Assembly (NCBI GenBank): GCA_021234155.1
Contig: JAJEKV010000049.1
Location: forward strand, 10,392,292-10,456,291
Source: Isoetes taiwanensis
Taxonomy: Eukaryota; Streptophyta; Lycopodiopsida; Isoetales; Isoetaceae
Length of the DNA: 64,000 nt
Direction: 5' to 3'
Part shown: positions 24,930 to 36,932 of the stretch, piece after piece
How the letters are laid out: each line of letters starts with the position of its first letter
Position numbering within the stretch: position 1 is the stretch's first letter
The notes under the pieces: generated by a model
Told to the model about the DNA's origin: nothing
Database searches by the model: none
The model's input: only the letters and a program-made list of their open reading frames with translations
Program-made: the position numbers and the translations under genes

Positions 24930-25075
24930 TTAAGGACAATGGCATATTTGGAGCGGTTTCTAGAATATTCTGGGCATATACTAGCATTTCCTAGAATATG
25001 CCAAAAACCCACCTAAGGTTTTGCAAACCCCTCCCCCCCAACACCAAAAGGTTTCCCCTCCTAGAGGCAAACCCA
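24930..25075 (-). repeat. Dispersed repeat, GCCCCTAGGGGGCAA family, copy 2
   Basis: The reverse complement reads GGTTTGCCTCTAGGAGGGGAAACC, interrupted by a G-rich expansion, then GGGTTTTTGGCATATTC and TATATGCCCAGAATATTC. It follows the order seen at 2185 and 34990-35215. The copy is diverged. Confidence 0.5.
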
Positions 25076-26554
25076 ACATTAGGAACTATGTAAATTAGGT
25101 AAATGTGAAAACTATTCAACGGCTAAGATACGCCATGATGAACGGCCTAGATTTTGATCCAGGTCGTATCATCTTATTGGTTGAGGCCGTGTTTCTTTCT
25201 CTTCTTTCCCGCCCGGCCGCTTTCCTTGCAGCTATGGTCGTGTTTCTTTCCCGCCTGGCAGCTATGGCGATGGGCACCTAGGGCGATGGCCGTTCTCTGC
25301 TCCTTCTCCAGCTATGGCGATGGCAAAGCATAGCTGCAAATCCGGCAGCATCCCGTGGTCGGCCTTGTACTGCATATCAAGGTAGCTGGAAATGTTTTAG
25401 AACTATCTATTTCTGGTCCCGGTGGACTATGGCGAGGCGATGGTAGCTGGATTCTGAGCCCAAGAACTCCCACTTCTTCACTGGCAGACCCAAGCCATGC
25501 TCTTCTTCCATCATTTTTCCCTTGGTTTTTAACAGGCCTTCTTTATTTGAATGCATTTAGCTCAATTTGAAGGTTCTGTGCTTCTTAGCTTGTTTTGAAG
25601 GTTCTGTGCTTGCTTAATGATTTCAGTTGGGATATTACCTCTCTGCTTACATCTGTACTGTCATCCCGCTATCCACTTTTCCCAGTCCTTAGATAATATT
25701 TTCTGTATTTTGCTCTCATCTCTTCCATAAGGCTCCAGTACTGCATTCTGTACAGTTTAATAAGCTGTTTAGTTCGTCTGGCTCGTCTTCTGATAACCTC
25801 CTCCAGAGATACGACCCTTGTTCTTGCCATGTTTGTTTCCCTTTATTTAACTTTATTTTCTCAATCCACCTCTGTTTTTCTCTTGGCCGAATCTGCTTTT
25901 GCTGTGTGCTACTCTACCCATGTTGGCCGAATGATGAATGACAAGGGGCTTGGCACGGAATAATTTTTGCTCTATTCCTAAATAAAGGCTTTATCTATTT
26001 TTTGATTGTTGTTTCATGCTTCCAATACGATTTTTTAATGGCTTTGCTCTTTTGTAGAAGTAATATCATCTCCAGATATGATGTACGGGGAGACTGTTAA
26101 TCTCTTAGCAAGATTTAAGGTAAGATGAATTTATGGATTATTCTGAACTGACTAGGTGTTATTGGCTTAGGCGAATATCAGCCTCCTTAGCTGTTTTCCT
26201 TAAAGTTTTGCAATAGTTATATTTCAGTTTATTTCAGTTTTGCATTGTCTATTAGTACTAAATCAATGCAACTCTTTTTTATCACAGAATAAATCCACTC
26301 GTGGCTGCAAGGAAAGATATGTTGGTTTGCCTTTTCCTGTCATCCATTTTTGTGGTAGCAGCTGCAAGTTCAGTTACAGGTTATGAAGGTCTTTGGCATC
26401 TCTGGGGGCGGCTCCGTGGAAGAATAGGCACATATCAGATGGTCGGATCGAAGCCCATTGGCACAGTCAACTGTGCTACAGTAAGCAGGCCAATACCCGG
26501 GCTACAGTGTTTTCAAATCATATTAATCTCATGTTTGAACCTTAATTATTAATA
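25076..26554. other. Intergenic DNA, no gene recognised
   Basis: A GC-richer part at 25190-25480 has repeated CAGCTATGGCGATGG motifs and may be an old 5' exon or leader, but no family is seen. The open stretch 26301-26552 has a hydrophobic start, MLVCLFLSSIFVVAAASSV, which could be a signal peptide. What follows is unrecognised and short. Confidence 0.35.
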
Positions 26555-26600
26555 CTAGAAACGTGTGCCCGGCGATGCCGGGCATTAGTTACGGACATGT
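26555..26600 (-). mobile_element. Helitron-type 3' terminus, copy 3 (minus strand)
   Basis: The reverse complement carries GCCCGGC-ATC-GCCGGGC (26567-26583) and then ACACGTTTCTAG, ending at 26555 next to T. The element extends to the right for an unknown length. Flanking DNA differs from that of copies 1 and 2, so this is an independent insertion of the same family. Confidence 0.75.
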
Positions 26601-28149
26601 GGAATAGGTAGAGGTAATGGCAGAATAAAGAGCTATGAATATAACAGAGTGCAATTGTAAAAGGTTAGCTTTGAGCGTATCTAGTGGACAGGAATAGTGG
26701 GATGCACAGGATGGATTCAAAAGCGCAGAGATGATGGAGTGCATTCTAAGTGACAAAAGTTGATGCTTTATATTAGTTCAACAATTTAAGGGGGAAAACC
26801 ATAATACAACTGATTTAAATTATGAATAGAACATGGCAACTTACACTGGAATTTGGCTTTGTCTTTGGAAATGATAGGTTTACTTGATGCATAGCATGGC
26901 ATTCATCTTTTGTCCCCTTCTGGATCATTATCTGTTTCATTCATGAGCTGCATATTACATCTGCACAATTCTTATTATTAATTGTGCCTTGATTCGATAA
27001 ATAAACTTACAGCTAAATTCCTACTGTGAGTTTTATGCACAAAAAAGGACGTGTCTTCTCTCAGTCCTTTTCATGCTATGATACCTTAAACCAAACCCAG
27101 GCATTAGCAATTTTGATAAGCCTTATATGCTCCATAAGTTGTATTTGAGTGTGTGTCTAAACCCTATACCAGTGCCATGTGTGTTTGTATAGAAATCAAG
27201 CCTTGGTTGCTTATGTTGTGGATCGCTATGTTTGTGCAAGATATAAAAATATATGATGCAAATTGAATTGTAGTGAATGGATTGGTGGAAGAAAATATGC
27301 AAGATTTACATATATAATAATATGCAATTGTGAATTCTAGTGGATGGGTCGATCGAATGGACTAAATCAATATATCCAATAGAACTGGTGGAATGTATAA
27401 TATGTAATTGTGAATTCTAGTGGATGGGTCGATGGAATTGACTCGATCAATTTATCCAATTGAACTCATTGTGAACATGAAGGTGGATGTAGTGTCACAA
27501 TATCTTGCATTGTCATGTTGTGGCAACTTAGAAATCAACTTAGTAATCAGTCGCATGTTTTTGTGATATTTATGTAAGGACATGAATATATTGTAGTAAG
27601 CATGTAAGTAAGAGCAATGCCAGCCAATATTTCATGAATAAGAGATTTTTCAGGCATCTCTAACATGATCAGCTAGTTCAAATACTTGAAGAGGTTCCAT
27701 CTATCTCTCCTATTCTTAGTCACACTCATCTACAGACTATGTTTGTTATGAGCAACAATATCGTGCCCACTTTAGGAGCAGAAGCCTTTCTTATCCTTCT
27801 TTTAAATGCCCTCATCTTCATCCATATATTATGAAAATTCAAAGCTCCCTCCAACCTTTCGAAATGTTTAAGAGTCTTCTCCTCTCTCTTGGACTTGGGT
27901 ACCTTGCATACTATCCTTCTTCAGTTGTTTATCCTTCTATACTGTGGTACATCTGATAACATACATCAAATGCAAGTATACAAAGATATATACATTTATT
28001 CCAAAAATTACTAAATAGTATTCACAATATAGCTAGAGGAGTGATGGAACTTTGCTATCGAAATTGAGTAGGACTTCGGTATATCTTGAAAACCTGCAAA
28101 CAATGGAGCTGCAAACAATGGAGCTGAAGACATAAAGAACCTTGGAAAA
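26601..28149. other. Probable Helitron interior or intergenic DNA with a tandem repeat
   Basis: A roughly 80-bp unit with AATTGTGAATTCTAGTGGAT followed by GGGTCGAT is tandemly duplicated at about 27319-27475. No coding sequence is recognised. Confidence 0.5.
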
Positions 28150-28972
28150 GTCGTTAACAAATGGCACATATCTCTCTAATAGAGCTCTTTGCTCATGTGT
28201 CATGGAAAAATGGTATGCACAATCTTAAACCAAATGAAATGGAGATTGCCATTAAATTCAACACATATCTGCCATGCGCTTCATTATCTAGCCATGGCCA
28301 CACAGATATCAACGATCACTGGCCAGATGCGGTGACATTCCATGCTTACCTCGAAGGTTGAAACTGGTCAGATATATGTGTGCTTCCACATAATATCTAC
28401 TTCCACATAATATCAAGATGAGAAATGTCACAATTTATTAAACATAATCATGTCATGAGTTTCTAACTGCCAAGGGTTTTTCATTTCTATTTTGTATAAG
28501 CCTCTAAATCTTGTATATGAATAAACACATCAGACGGATTCTAAAGAACATTTTAAATCTACACAAATGCAACGGATTGTCCTACACTCTAACTATAGAA
28601 TGTTCCCTAGGTAACTGTGCCCTAACATAACCATAAATCATTTTTTATAACAATAGTAGACATTATACATCTCTGTGTTTGCCTTTAGAGCAAGAAAGCA
28701 AGCATGTATATAGAACCACCTAGTTTGATTGTTTGGCAGCGAGAACTTGAAAATTCACAACAATGCATCAAATGAAATTTGAAAACACATTGAATAGGAT
28801 CTTGATAGTGCCTTGAAAACTTGCAAAACAATGCACCTGAACAAAGAAATCGTCTTTGAAAAGCCTTTAACAAATGACAATACCTTTCTAACTGAACCCT
28901 TTGCTCCTGTGTCATGGCCAGATAATGTGCAACAATTCTTAACGAACTACATTGATGCTGGTTATGCTTCAA
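28150..28972 (-). repeat. Diverged duplication of an unassigned coding-like segment
   Basis: The minus strand at 28685-28972 is open and begins with a coding-like part, LRIVAHYLAMTQEQRVQLER, then YCHLLKAFQ. The sequence at 28150-28240 is a diverged copy of the same segment (HMSKEL and RDMCHLL in shifted frames). The block looks like a duplicated exon and its surroundings. The parent family is not recognised. Confidence 0.4.
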
Positions 28973-30526
28973 TTCTGCAAAACAGAAAGCTCATTAAACA
29001 TACAACAAAATTCGAATGTTAAAACTCCATCAATTGTTGTCTTCATTATTTGGCATAACACAAATAGGATTGAGTTGGCATTCAAAATTCAACAGGTGAC
29101 ATGACCATGTTTCCACAAGTATTCTGTCATTTTACACAACAGTGACTTGCAATACATCTAACCACTTTGCTTTATTTAATACTTGAAGCAATATTCTACT
29201 CATCTTATGCAACATCTCTTGGCCCTTCAAGTATTGCAATTGCATAAATCTATGAAACAAATAGAATGTCAAAGCCTAAATTAAATAATCACAGATTTCA
29301 AAAGAAACAACCCATTTTGGGATATCTTCTCTCTCTGGAGCTACCATCTAGACCTTAGATCTCTATAACATCATAAAAATGGTCCAACCATGACGTAGTT
29401 GAATATGAGGTTGAAAAGGTGAGAGTAAGAATGCATGGCTGTTATCTTCCTACCAGGTTATACAGTGTGATGCTGCTCTATTCACACCAGGATGGCAAGT
29501 AAAGCTCAGATGCTCTGCATTTATACAAAAACAAAAAGTGAGAAAAAAAGATATAAGAATGAGGTAAAAAATTTATATTTCAGGGATCACTATGAGCAGA
29601 CTTTTACATAGAACAACATGCCAAGAGAGAAAAAGAATAAAATGCTTGTCCTAATCTTCAAAAAGTACAATAGCACAAAATTTGGTGAAGCATGCAATGC
29701 AGACAAATGTGCTTTTTATTTTAGGCTATGTAGATGTCTTCGTGCCCTAAAATGCTTGGGAGTCTCTATTAATATGGCCTACCTTGTAAGCAGAGCTTAG
29801 AAAATGCAAGGATCTTGGCCGATATGAAAATGGGCCAAAATGCAGTTTGCACCAAGATGCCAAGTAAAGGTAGGTCATTCCTGCACTTACACAAAAACTA
29901 AAATTGAGACAATTTAACCTCCAATAAATGATAACTCTTTGAAGCAGCGACTGGAAAGAATCATTAAGAAGCGCAAAAGCTAGAAAGTGCTCACAGAAGG
30001 TGCTCTAAAAGCAAGTGAAGAACTCCACACTTTGAATCCTGAATAAAAATATTGAAATTAGTCTTAGGAACAATGTCGCCCATTAAAAGCCGACAATGCT
30101 ATCTACTCCAAGCTCCACTCACGTTTCCAAGAGCTCTAAGCCGACAATGTTATCTACTCCGAGATCCACTCACGTTTCCAAGATCCGAGCCAGCTGAAGC
30201 AAAAATGAGACCCAACTGACAAACTCCAAATGCTTCCAATCCTGGAATAAAAATATCTTCATTAGTTTTAGGAAGATCCGACCCAGTTGAACAGAAAAAT
30301 GCTATCTTCTACTCACATTTGCAAGATCTGACCCAGTTGAGGTGCCAAAATGAGGCCCAGCTGAGGCGCCAAAAATGAGAGAGAAGAATCCTACTTGAGG
30401 GAATTTCGTATAGCAGCAGCCCATCGAGATTTTTCCCATTCAACTTCGTCTAAAATTTCTCATTCAATGCTGGTACCTGAGTTCAAATTCTTGATATTCA
30501 ATTAGGGCGGGAACACAAACTGGAAG
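28973..30526. other. Intergenic DNA, no gene recognised
   Basis: Short open stretches have no family. A roughly 55-bp unit around TCTAC(T)CC(A/G)AGCTCCACTCACGTT is tandemly repeated at about 30090-30185, and AAGATC(C/T)GA(C/G)CCAG recurs four times at 30178-30320. Confidence 0.4.
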
Positions 30527-30560
30527 GGAACGCAGCATGCGGCGTAATATGCGGCGTTCC
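30527..30560. repeat. 34-nt hairpin, copy 2
   Basis: GGAACGCAGCAT and ATGCGGCGTTCC pair with one mismatch around a 10-nt loop. Length and arms match the hairpin at 15657-15690, while the flanks differ. Confidence 0.65.
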
Positions 30561-32798
30561 TTGGCACTGAACTCAACCCCAGTGTTTAATCGAGATTGCT
30601 ATTTTAAAACATTGACATTTTGTGAAGGTGATAGTACGCATTTGCATTACTAAATTCTTCTTAGGTGTTGAGGTCTTGTTGGAAATAGGACAATTACAAA
30701 GAAAGCTTGAGGAAACCTCGTGGGTTTGGTAAAACCATCCTCATATTGCTTTCGTTCCCTTAACGTAGAAGGCAATTACCCATACTCCATATCATCCAAC
30801 GAAATTTGTCCCGCATTTGTTATCTACCCGCAAACATTAGATTTAGAGGTATGCTCGAGTAAATAATAACTAGAACCTTGTTTACTCTTCAATCAACATT
30901 TGTACAACATATGATCGCGACACACATTGCAAAATAACCTCCAAAGAATTCAAAGCATGTTTGCTAATTTACCACCGTAACTACCACCCTCCTGTAAAAT
31001 TTCCATTAGTAGTTCAAAGTCATGGTCCACCGGACATTCTTTGCAATCCACTTTCTCGGCATCTTCCTTCATATTGCTAATCCGGCATCTTGACCATCTT
31101 ATCTATAATGGTGGTTGTGTCATCCTTGGAATATATCATTGTAAGAATGTCCTCCAAATAATAAACTTAAACAGAAATTGTAAACCCTAACTTGGATAAT
31201 CGAGGCGCTTACCAAAGTAGGCAAAAAATTGCTGATTTAAGCGTGGCACTCATTAACATCTAGACGTGTCCCAAAAGAAGATATCACCTGGGTGCTTCTA
31301 CATTATTTGAATCTAATGCCTCATTTAAAAAGATAACTAACTAGACAAACATCTGGCCTTAATAATAGAAGATCCCTGCATCACGTGAAAAGGTTTAGGT
31401 TGTTGCATAAAAAGTACAAGAAACTATGCCTACGCCAACAGTTTCCTCTCCATATCTCTGAGTTTTCGCTTCTCCTGGTGCAGAATGAAATAACCGTCTT
31501 GGATTGGATATCTCTGCATCTTGCCCCAATGCTCCACACCAGTTTGCATTGCATGCACAGGAATTGCCAATACCGTAAAATTTTTATAACAAATTTTCTA
31601 AAACGTAAAGAAGACTTTTATTGAAATTACGGTGGCTCTGGCGGTGGCTATGGCACGGTTCTTTCGAAGCTTTCTGGCCATGATGCTCTATAAAGCTATT
31701 ATCGGTTCACTGCTTTGGGATCATTTCAGAAGATTTGTGCAAAAGATTTCAAAGTGCCCACATCTCCAGCATCAAATGATGCCATTATCATATAAGGACA
31801 GTCCAATATTGGCCCTGCAGATCATCCCTTGAGCGGCAGTTCTCAAGATCACGGCAGCATCTTTGATCAACGGATCGGAGCAGCAGATCGCCAGGACTTA
31901 TGTAAGATCGAATCAGACATGGGATGCTTCCGGCAGTGGCCAAACCCAAACAGGGGAGTCAGCGGCGCCACTCTGCAAAGGCGGAGAAACTTTTACTCTA
32001 CATAAAAATAATGTAACATCCCAGTAATTTCAATCAAACCTTCTTTACGTAATTTTTAAACTCATAAGGGCATTTTGGTAATTATATAAACTCATAGAGG
32101 CATTTTATAGTTTTTCCTAATATCAAGGCATTATGTAGTTTTTCCTCATATCAATATGGTAGGTGTCGTCGGGCAACCTTATTTAAGGTTGATGATGAGG
32201 TGCCAAAGCTCACGGCCACATAGACACCTAGTATGTCATCGAATGATGATGAGCCAAAGCTCACAACCACATAACTTTGCCACTGTGTCGCACCTTATTC
32301 AAGGTTGACATGGGGTGCCAAAGGTTGATGACTGAGGAACCTGCAGCCTTGTGCCATCTTTCTTGTGCTAAACTTGCTAGCACTAAGTAAAAATAAGGAA
32401 AAAATTATACACTATTTTCCTGAAATGATGGAAGTGAGAGCATACAAAGTGGGGCAAATATCACCACTCCATATGGTTTCAAATGATTTGCTGGAACTTT
32501 TACATGAAAAGCAGATTTTATAAATTGTTTGCAATGGAATTAGGCTCTTTGCTTTCAAGCACACTTGATGGCATGTGCACTGACAGACTTTGAAGTAACA
32601 CATATTAAAACAATGCAGACATAATGTATCTCAACAAGACGATCTAAAGGATACCTTCTTCCACAGTATCCTATTTAGTTATTGACTGGTAACATGAAGT
32701 TAGAAGGTTGTGAAACTATATTTCCTTAATAATAATAAGAACAACTTCTTCATTTTGCTCTGCAATGTATCCGTAAAATACACTCCATCACTAGAGAT
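30561..32798. other. Intergenic DNA, no gene recognised
   Basis: Open stretches at 31385-31624 and 31632-31832 have no recognised family. A block with CAAGGTTGA and GGTGCCAAAG(C/G) recurs in 32180-32330. The last part should carry the 3' flank of the FKBP-type gene. Confidence 0.4.
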
Positions 32799-33395
32799 CT
32801 ATGATATATTAAGCACTTCTATCTCAAATACAAGCTCCGAATTCGGCATGATGCCCCAGCTAGGAAATCCTGATGCATCATATGCATAATCTGGAGAGCA
32901 CTGCAGTACCAATGTCAAATCAGCACATGAATTTCAAATCTCAGCACATAACTCTGAATGAAAAACCACAGCTGCAATATATAACCAGATGCATCTGCTT
33001 CTCTATAACAGGATCAATGGCACAGACAGAGATTCATAGTTGAATTATGTGAGCTACGAGTCCTGATTTGCCACAATTTAGACACCGTACTTACACGAAC
33101 GCGAGCGGTCTCTCCAAGCTGCATACCTAAGACGCCTTCATCCCAACCTACATGATAGCAAGTCTGTAAGATTAACATCAAGACCAGCTTATTCACATGA
33201 ACTACTCGAGAGAAAAAACTTTACCTTTTATAACATTCCCTTGTCCAATTTTAAATTGAAACTGCTTTTGCCCAAGATCCTTTGTACTGAGTCATACAAG
33301 AAAACTGTAAGTACTAAGAGGATAGGTGCCAACTACAAAGAAATCATTTCATGTATCATACCTCCAGAACTTCTGAGAAAGATCCCTATTTTTTC
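32799..33395 (-). pseudogene. FKBP12-type peptidyl-prolyl isomerase, last four exons
   Basis: Four exons with clean GT-AG junctions and matching phase encode the C-terminal two thirds of a plant FKBP12: 33395-33362 (KNRDLSQKFW), 33286-33225 (STKDLGQKQFQFKIGQGNVIK), 33147-33095 (GWDEGVLGMQLGETARVR) and 32900-32799 (CSPDYAYDASGFPSWGIMPN, SELVFEIEVLNIS, stop). The order and exon content follow Arabidopsis FKBP12. FKBP12 is a small cytosolic prolyl isomerase and rapamycin receptor. The pocket residues V-I-K-G-W, the Tyr of DYAY and the Phe of FEIEVL are kept; the Gly of AYGA is Asp here. The first exons (MGVEKQ to HCTG in Arabidopsis) are not convincingly found upstream to about 34 kb, although CAAACTGACGGTGGTCACT near 33499 is weakly similar. 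It is either a 5'-truncated copy or a gene with a distant, diverged first exon. Confidence 0.82.
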
Positions 33396-34989
33396 CTGTG
33401 AACAGTCCAGCAGATTAATAGTGAACATAAAATTGTATCCAACCCATTCATCACAGCAGAAACAGAAATTCATCTCTGATAAAGTGACCACCGTCAGTTT
33501 GCACATGTTTAAGGAATGAGCATATATAGACTTGGATAGGTCGCATTATAAGGATGGTCTTCTTTGTTTTAGCCCCTAGGCTACATTGTGTTCTAGGCAC
33601 TACAAAGATTCGCGGCTTGTGCATTAAATGGTCATGTGAAAAAGACTACAATTACTTCACCAAATGAGAGGTATAGTAGTGTTAGATAATGTTACCTTAA
33701 AACGCTGGCGTCGGCGGAGTGGCATGGTTATCTAGCACTAGCTGGTAAGTGGATGCATGCCATATAGAAAGTATGGATTTGATTTTAAGTTGGTCCAATT
33801 GCGAACCGGTGCTGCCCACTATGCTTTTGTTCAATTACCATATCGGGACCTTGGCATGTTTGCATAATACCAACGATTAGACTCACCCATATTTTCTTGA
33901 TATTGAAAGGGCTCGGGCAACCTCGCATTATCGCATTCCTATCTAACAAGCCGAAAAAGACCGCGATGCTTGTACCATGCTCCACATTAAATGTTAAGCT
34001 TGCCACCATTATTCTAAATTGAGCCTCACTCTTCTTTGTTGCTTCAAGATTACTACCCACTCATTAACATTCAACCACATTGCCTTTGTCTCTTAATCCC
34101 TCCTATACACAAACCCGAAATCATTGCACTCCATGATACCACATTCTTCTTTTTGTGATCTTTTCAAATACATGGGGGCATGCTTCCTCTAGACTATCAC
34201 ATTTGGCATACATCCAACAATCATTATTCCATAGAACTTTCCCCGCTTTCGAAAATTCCGGACTATCACATGCTTTCTAACTCAGATATCATTTTGTTGC
34301 TTCCTACCAGCTCTTTTTGATACACAGCAACCTCGACAAGCCGTAACATTGATAAATTGAAGAACACAATCTAAGCACCCTTTACTTTGCCGTAAACTAT
34401 TGTAACCAATCAATGACCATTTTAACTGTCGCTATAGTCACTCATGTCACTATGAAAGTTGAAAAATCAGAATCTCCCAAATCTCACTTCTATTTCATAT
34501 GAGCACGATGGTAATCAATGAAAATAGCTGGTAAAATGCCGTTGCTTTTGAACCTTGCTCAGTAAGTTTGCTATTCGCTGGCTCTTCTTATACTACCCAT
34601 GGGAAACAACAAGAGACATAGCAATAGAAGTAATGGGAACTAATATGTACAATCTAGAAATAAATCGGGCAAGATATGTGTATCACAAGTATACTAAATT
34701 AGCACTCTTGGTGCGATCCCCATAAGGGTTGCGCATGCGATCAGGTACCATTATTTGCATATACCGTGACTTCAACTAAACGTACTTCAAGCAGATCTTG
34801 TATAAATTCCAGCATACAGAAGCAACTCATCTTTGGGAAATAATTCCTGGAGCTTTCTCAGGATAAAGACCCGTTGTAAGAATTTAGGGATCATAGAAGG
34901 TCAATGACTCCAACTCTTTTTGGCCTACCTTGTCGATGGCCTCCAGTCATTCTTCCTTCTTCCAGTTAGCCAGTTTGCACAGCACCCGC
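33396..34989. other. Intergenic DNA, no gene recognised
   Basis: A minus-strand open stretch of 91 codons (33785-34060) and shorter ones have no recognised family. Missing FKBP12 5' exons would lie in this segment if the gene is complete. Confidence 0.4.
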
Positions 34990-35215
34990 ACACAGAAATA
35001 AGGAATGCAACATCGGAGCTTCGGTCTGTATTGCCAGTTAACCGGTTCAAACATCTGTGTCTCACAACGCAGCTGCCCACCAATTTACAGGAAATAGGAG
35101 GTTTTTAGCAGTCACTAGCATATTCTAGGGATATTTTAGCATATACCTAGGATATGCCAAAAGCCCATATAAACAAGGGTTTGCCCCCCTAGGGGCAACC
35201 CAAAAAGAAGATAAT
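34990..35215 (-). repeat. Dispersed repeat, GCCCCTAGGGGGCAA family, copy 3
   Basis: The reverse complement reads GGTTGCCCCTAGGGGGGC, AAACCCTTGTTTATATGGGC, then TTTTGGCATATCCTAGG and AATATGCTAGTGACTGCT. It matches the copy at 2185-2290 in order and spacing on the opposite strand. Confidence 0.55.
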
Positions 35216-35269
35216 TGTTCTGAACCTTTACCATGAATCAAATTTGAATCTTACACTTTGAATGTTTGA

Positions 35270-35655
35270 GTTGAATGTTTCAATGTAATGGTAAAATTTA
35301 GAGTGCAATCTAAATAAAGGCTTGATAATACAACTAAATTAATATTATGCCTTATGTTTCAATGTAATGGTAAAATTTAGAGTGCAATCTAATAAAGGCT
35401 TGATAATACAATACAACTAAATTAATATTATGCCTTATTGTTTGCGTTTGATTCTTAAAAGCCTTTCAAGCAAGTGCCTTTAAAAAAAAAAAAGAATGGG
35501 TGCCACATGACAAGATTTGATTAGTTAAAAGGATGTCCATATGTAAAGGAGTGCCATGTGTCAAGATTTGATTGCCTAAAAAGATGTCGACGTGTAAATA
35601 AAGGAGTGCCACATGTCAAGATTTGATTGCCTAAAAAGATGTCGACGTGTAAACC
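35270..35655 (+). repeat. Two adjacent tandem repeats
   Basis: A roughly 85-bp unit with GTTTCAATGTAATGGTAAAA is present twice at about 35276-35445. A roughly 50-bp unit with GAGTGCCACATGTCAAGATT and AAAAAGATGTCGACGTGTAAA is present three times at about 35498-35655, with the right two copies nearly identical. Confidence 0.75.
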
Positions 35656-36239
35656 AAACGTGTTGTTTTTGTAAACTTAAAAAAAGTCCATGGATATTTT
35701 ATGTTGATTTTCTTGCAAAAACAACACTTGGAAATAACTAATTTAAGAAATAACGTGTCTACTTTTTAATAGCTACATATAATATTGAGGAAAACAATGT
35801 TTGAAATAGCAGGATTTCTTTAAACACTACGTGCTTTCCCTAAGAAAACAATGACAAACTTTAAAAAACTACAAGTAGAGGAAAAAAACAAAACGATAGA
35901 AAAACAAAAAAGATCCTTCTTTTTTTTACTTCTTCATGTAGTAATATCGTAAAATCTACGCTGTAGTTTTCAAAAACAATGCATGACTTCTTAAAAAACA
36001 ACAAAGGACAAAAAAAAACCACGTAGAAAAAACTGATAAAAACAATAGTAAAAAAAAGGACACGCTGACAAAAAACAAAAGCGCCGGAAAAAACACAAAT
36101 TGGGATGTTTTACCAAAACCACCGCATCTCTTTGTGCAAATCCGATAAACGGGCCACGGGACTTTTAGGGGCCATTTTGGTGTTGTTTTTGGCATAAAAC
36201 AACACTTCCGCATAACTAAAAACAACCGTGGACCAAAAA
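35656..36239. other. A-rich intergenic DNA
   Basis: Rich in A runs and AAAACAAC motifs on the plus strand. Minus-strand open stretches here are low-complexity Phe/Leu-rich products of the composition. Confidence 0.4.
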
Positions 36240-36932
36240 ATTAGGGTCAGGTGTGATAGTAGAACTAATAATAGTACTGCTAAATGATAAATACTAAATA
36301 GCAAACCAAATTAGTAGATCTAATAATAATAAAATTAATAATTCACCTAACTATAGTTTTAATAATGGTATCAAACACTAGACTTATAATAGTACTACAG
36401 TCCTGACAGTTTTTGAATGCTTGAGGTTCAGCCATGATCAATTGCATTTTTCGTCTCCATGGCATTCAATTCTACATGACAATTGTCTTAAGAAGTGGAA
36501 GCTGATACGATTCAAAGCATAGTCATACTACCAATAAAACAAAATTGTTAAACTCTTGCCGCTAGAAAAGAGATTGCTATGGAAGTGAAAGTTGGGATGA
36601 AGGTTGCAAAGTGGGCCTTTTTAACAAGAGATTCATTCTCATTTCTCTAACTCTAGTCGCAATCACATCCATTTCTTGATTGCTTATGGCAGACGAATAT
36701 GCTATCCATGGTGTGGACGACATGTCAAAGACTCGGTCCCTAGTTTCCTTTGTGGATGTGCCTAATAGAACCATGCCAAATGGGATGTGTTAGGCATTAT
36801 CATGGAAGTGCAAGCAAGTGACAAAGTTTAAAAATGCGGGCTTTTCAACTGGCCATTCACCATCGTAACATCATAACGAGTTTTAGATATTACACGCCTT
36901 TTAGCACGAGTTGCATCTAGCGAAGAATGAAC
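36240..36932 (+). pseudogene. MTPSL terpene synthase relic in a dispersed repeat, copy A
   Basis: The 36240-36932 block is also found at about 48840-49535 and 55430-56130, and in part at 46048-46424. Its 36600-36830 part is homologous on the plus strand to the middle of the MTPSL gene on the minus strand at about 50500-50300. Shared pieces include a TCTCTAACTCT tract, ATGGCAGACGAATATGC and TTTGTGGATGTGCC. The reading frame has shifts and stops. This copy lies 10 kb outside the tandem array, so the relic spread before or separately from it. Confidence 0.7.

Noticed and set aside
35498..35655. CRISPR-like regular repeats
   Set aside because: The units are directly adjacent, without unique spacers, in a plant nuclear sequence; ordinary tandem duplication explains them.
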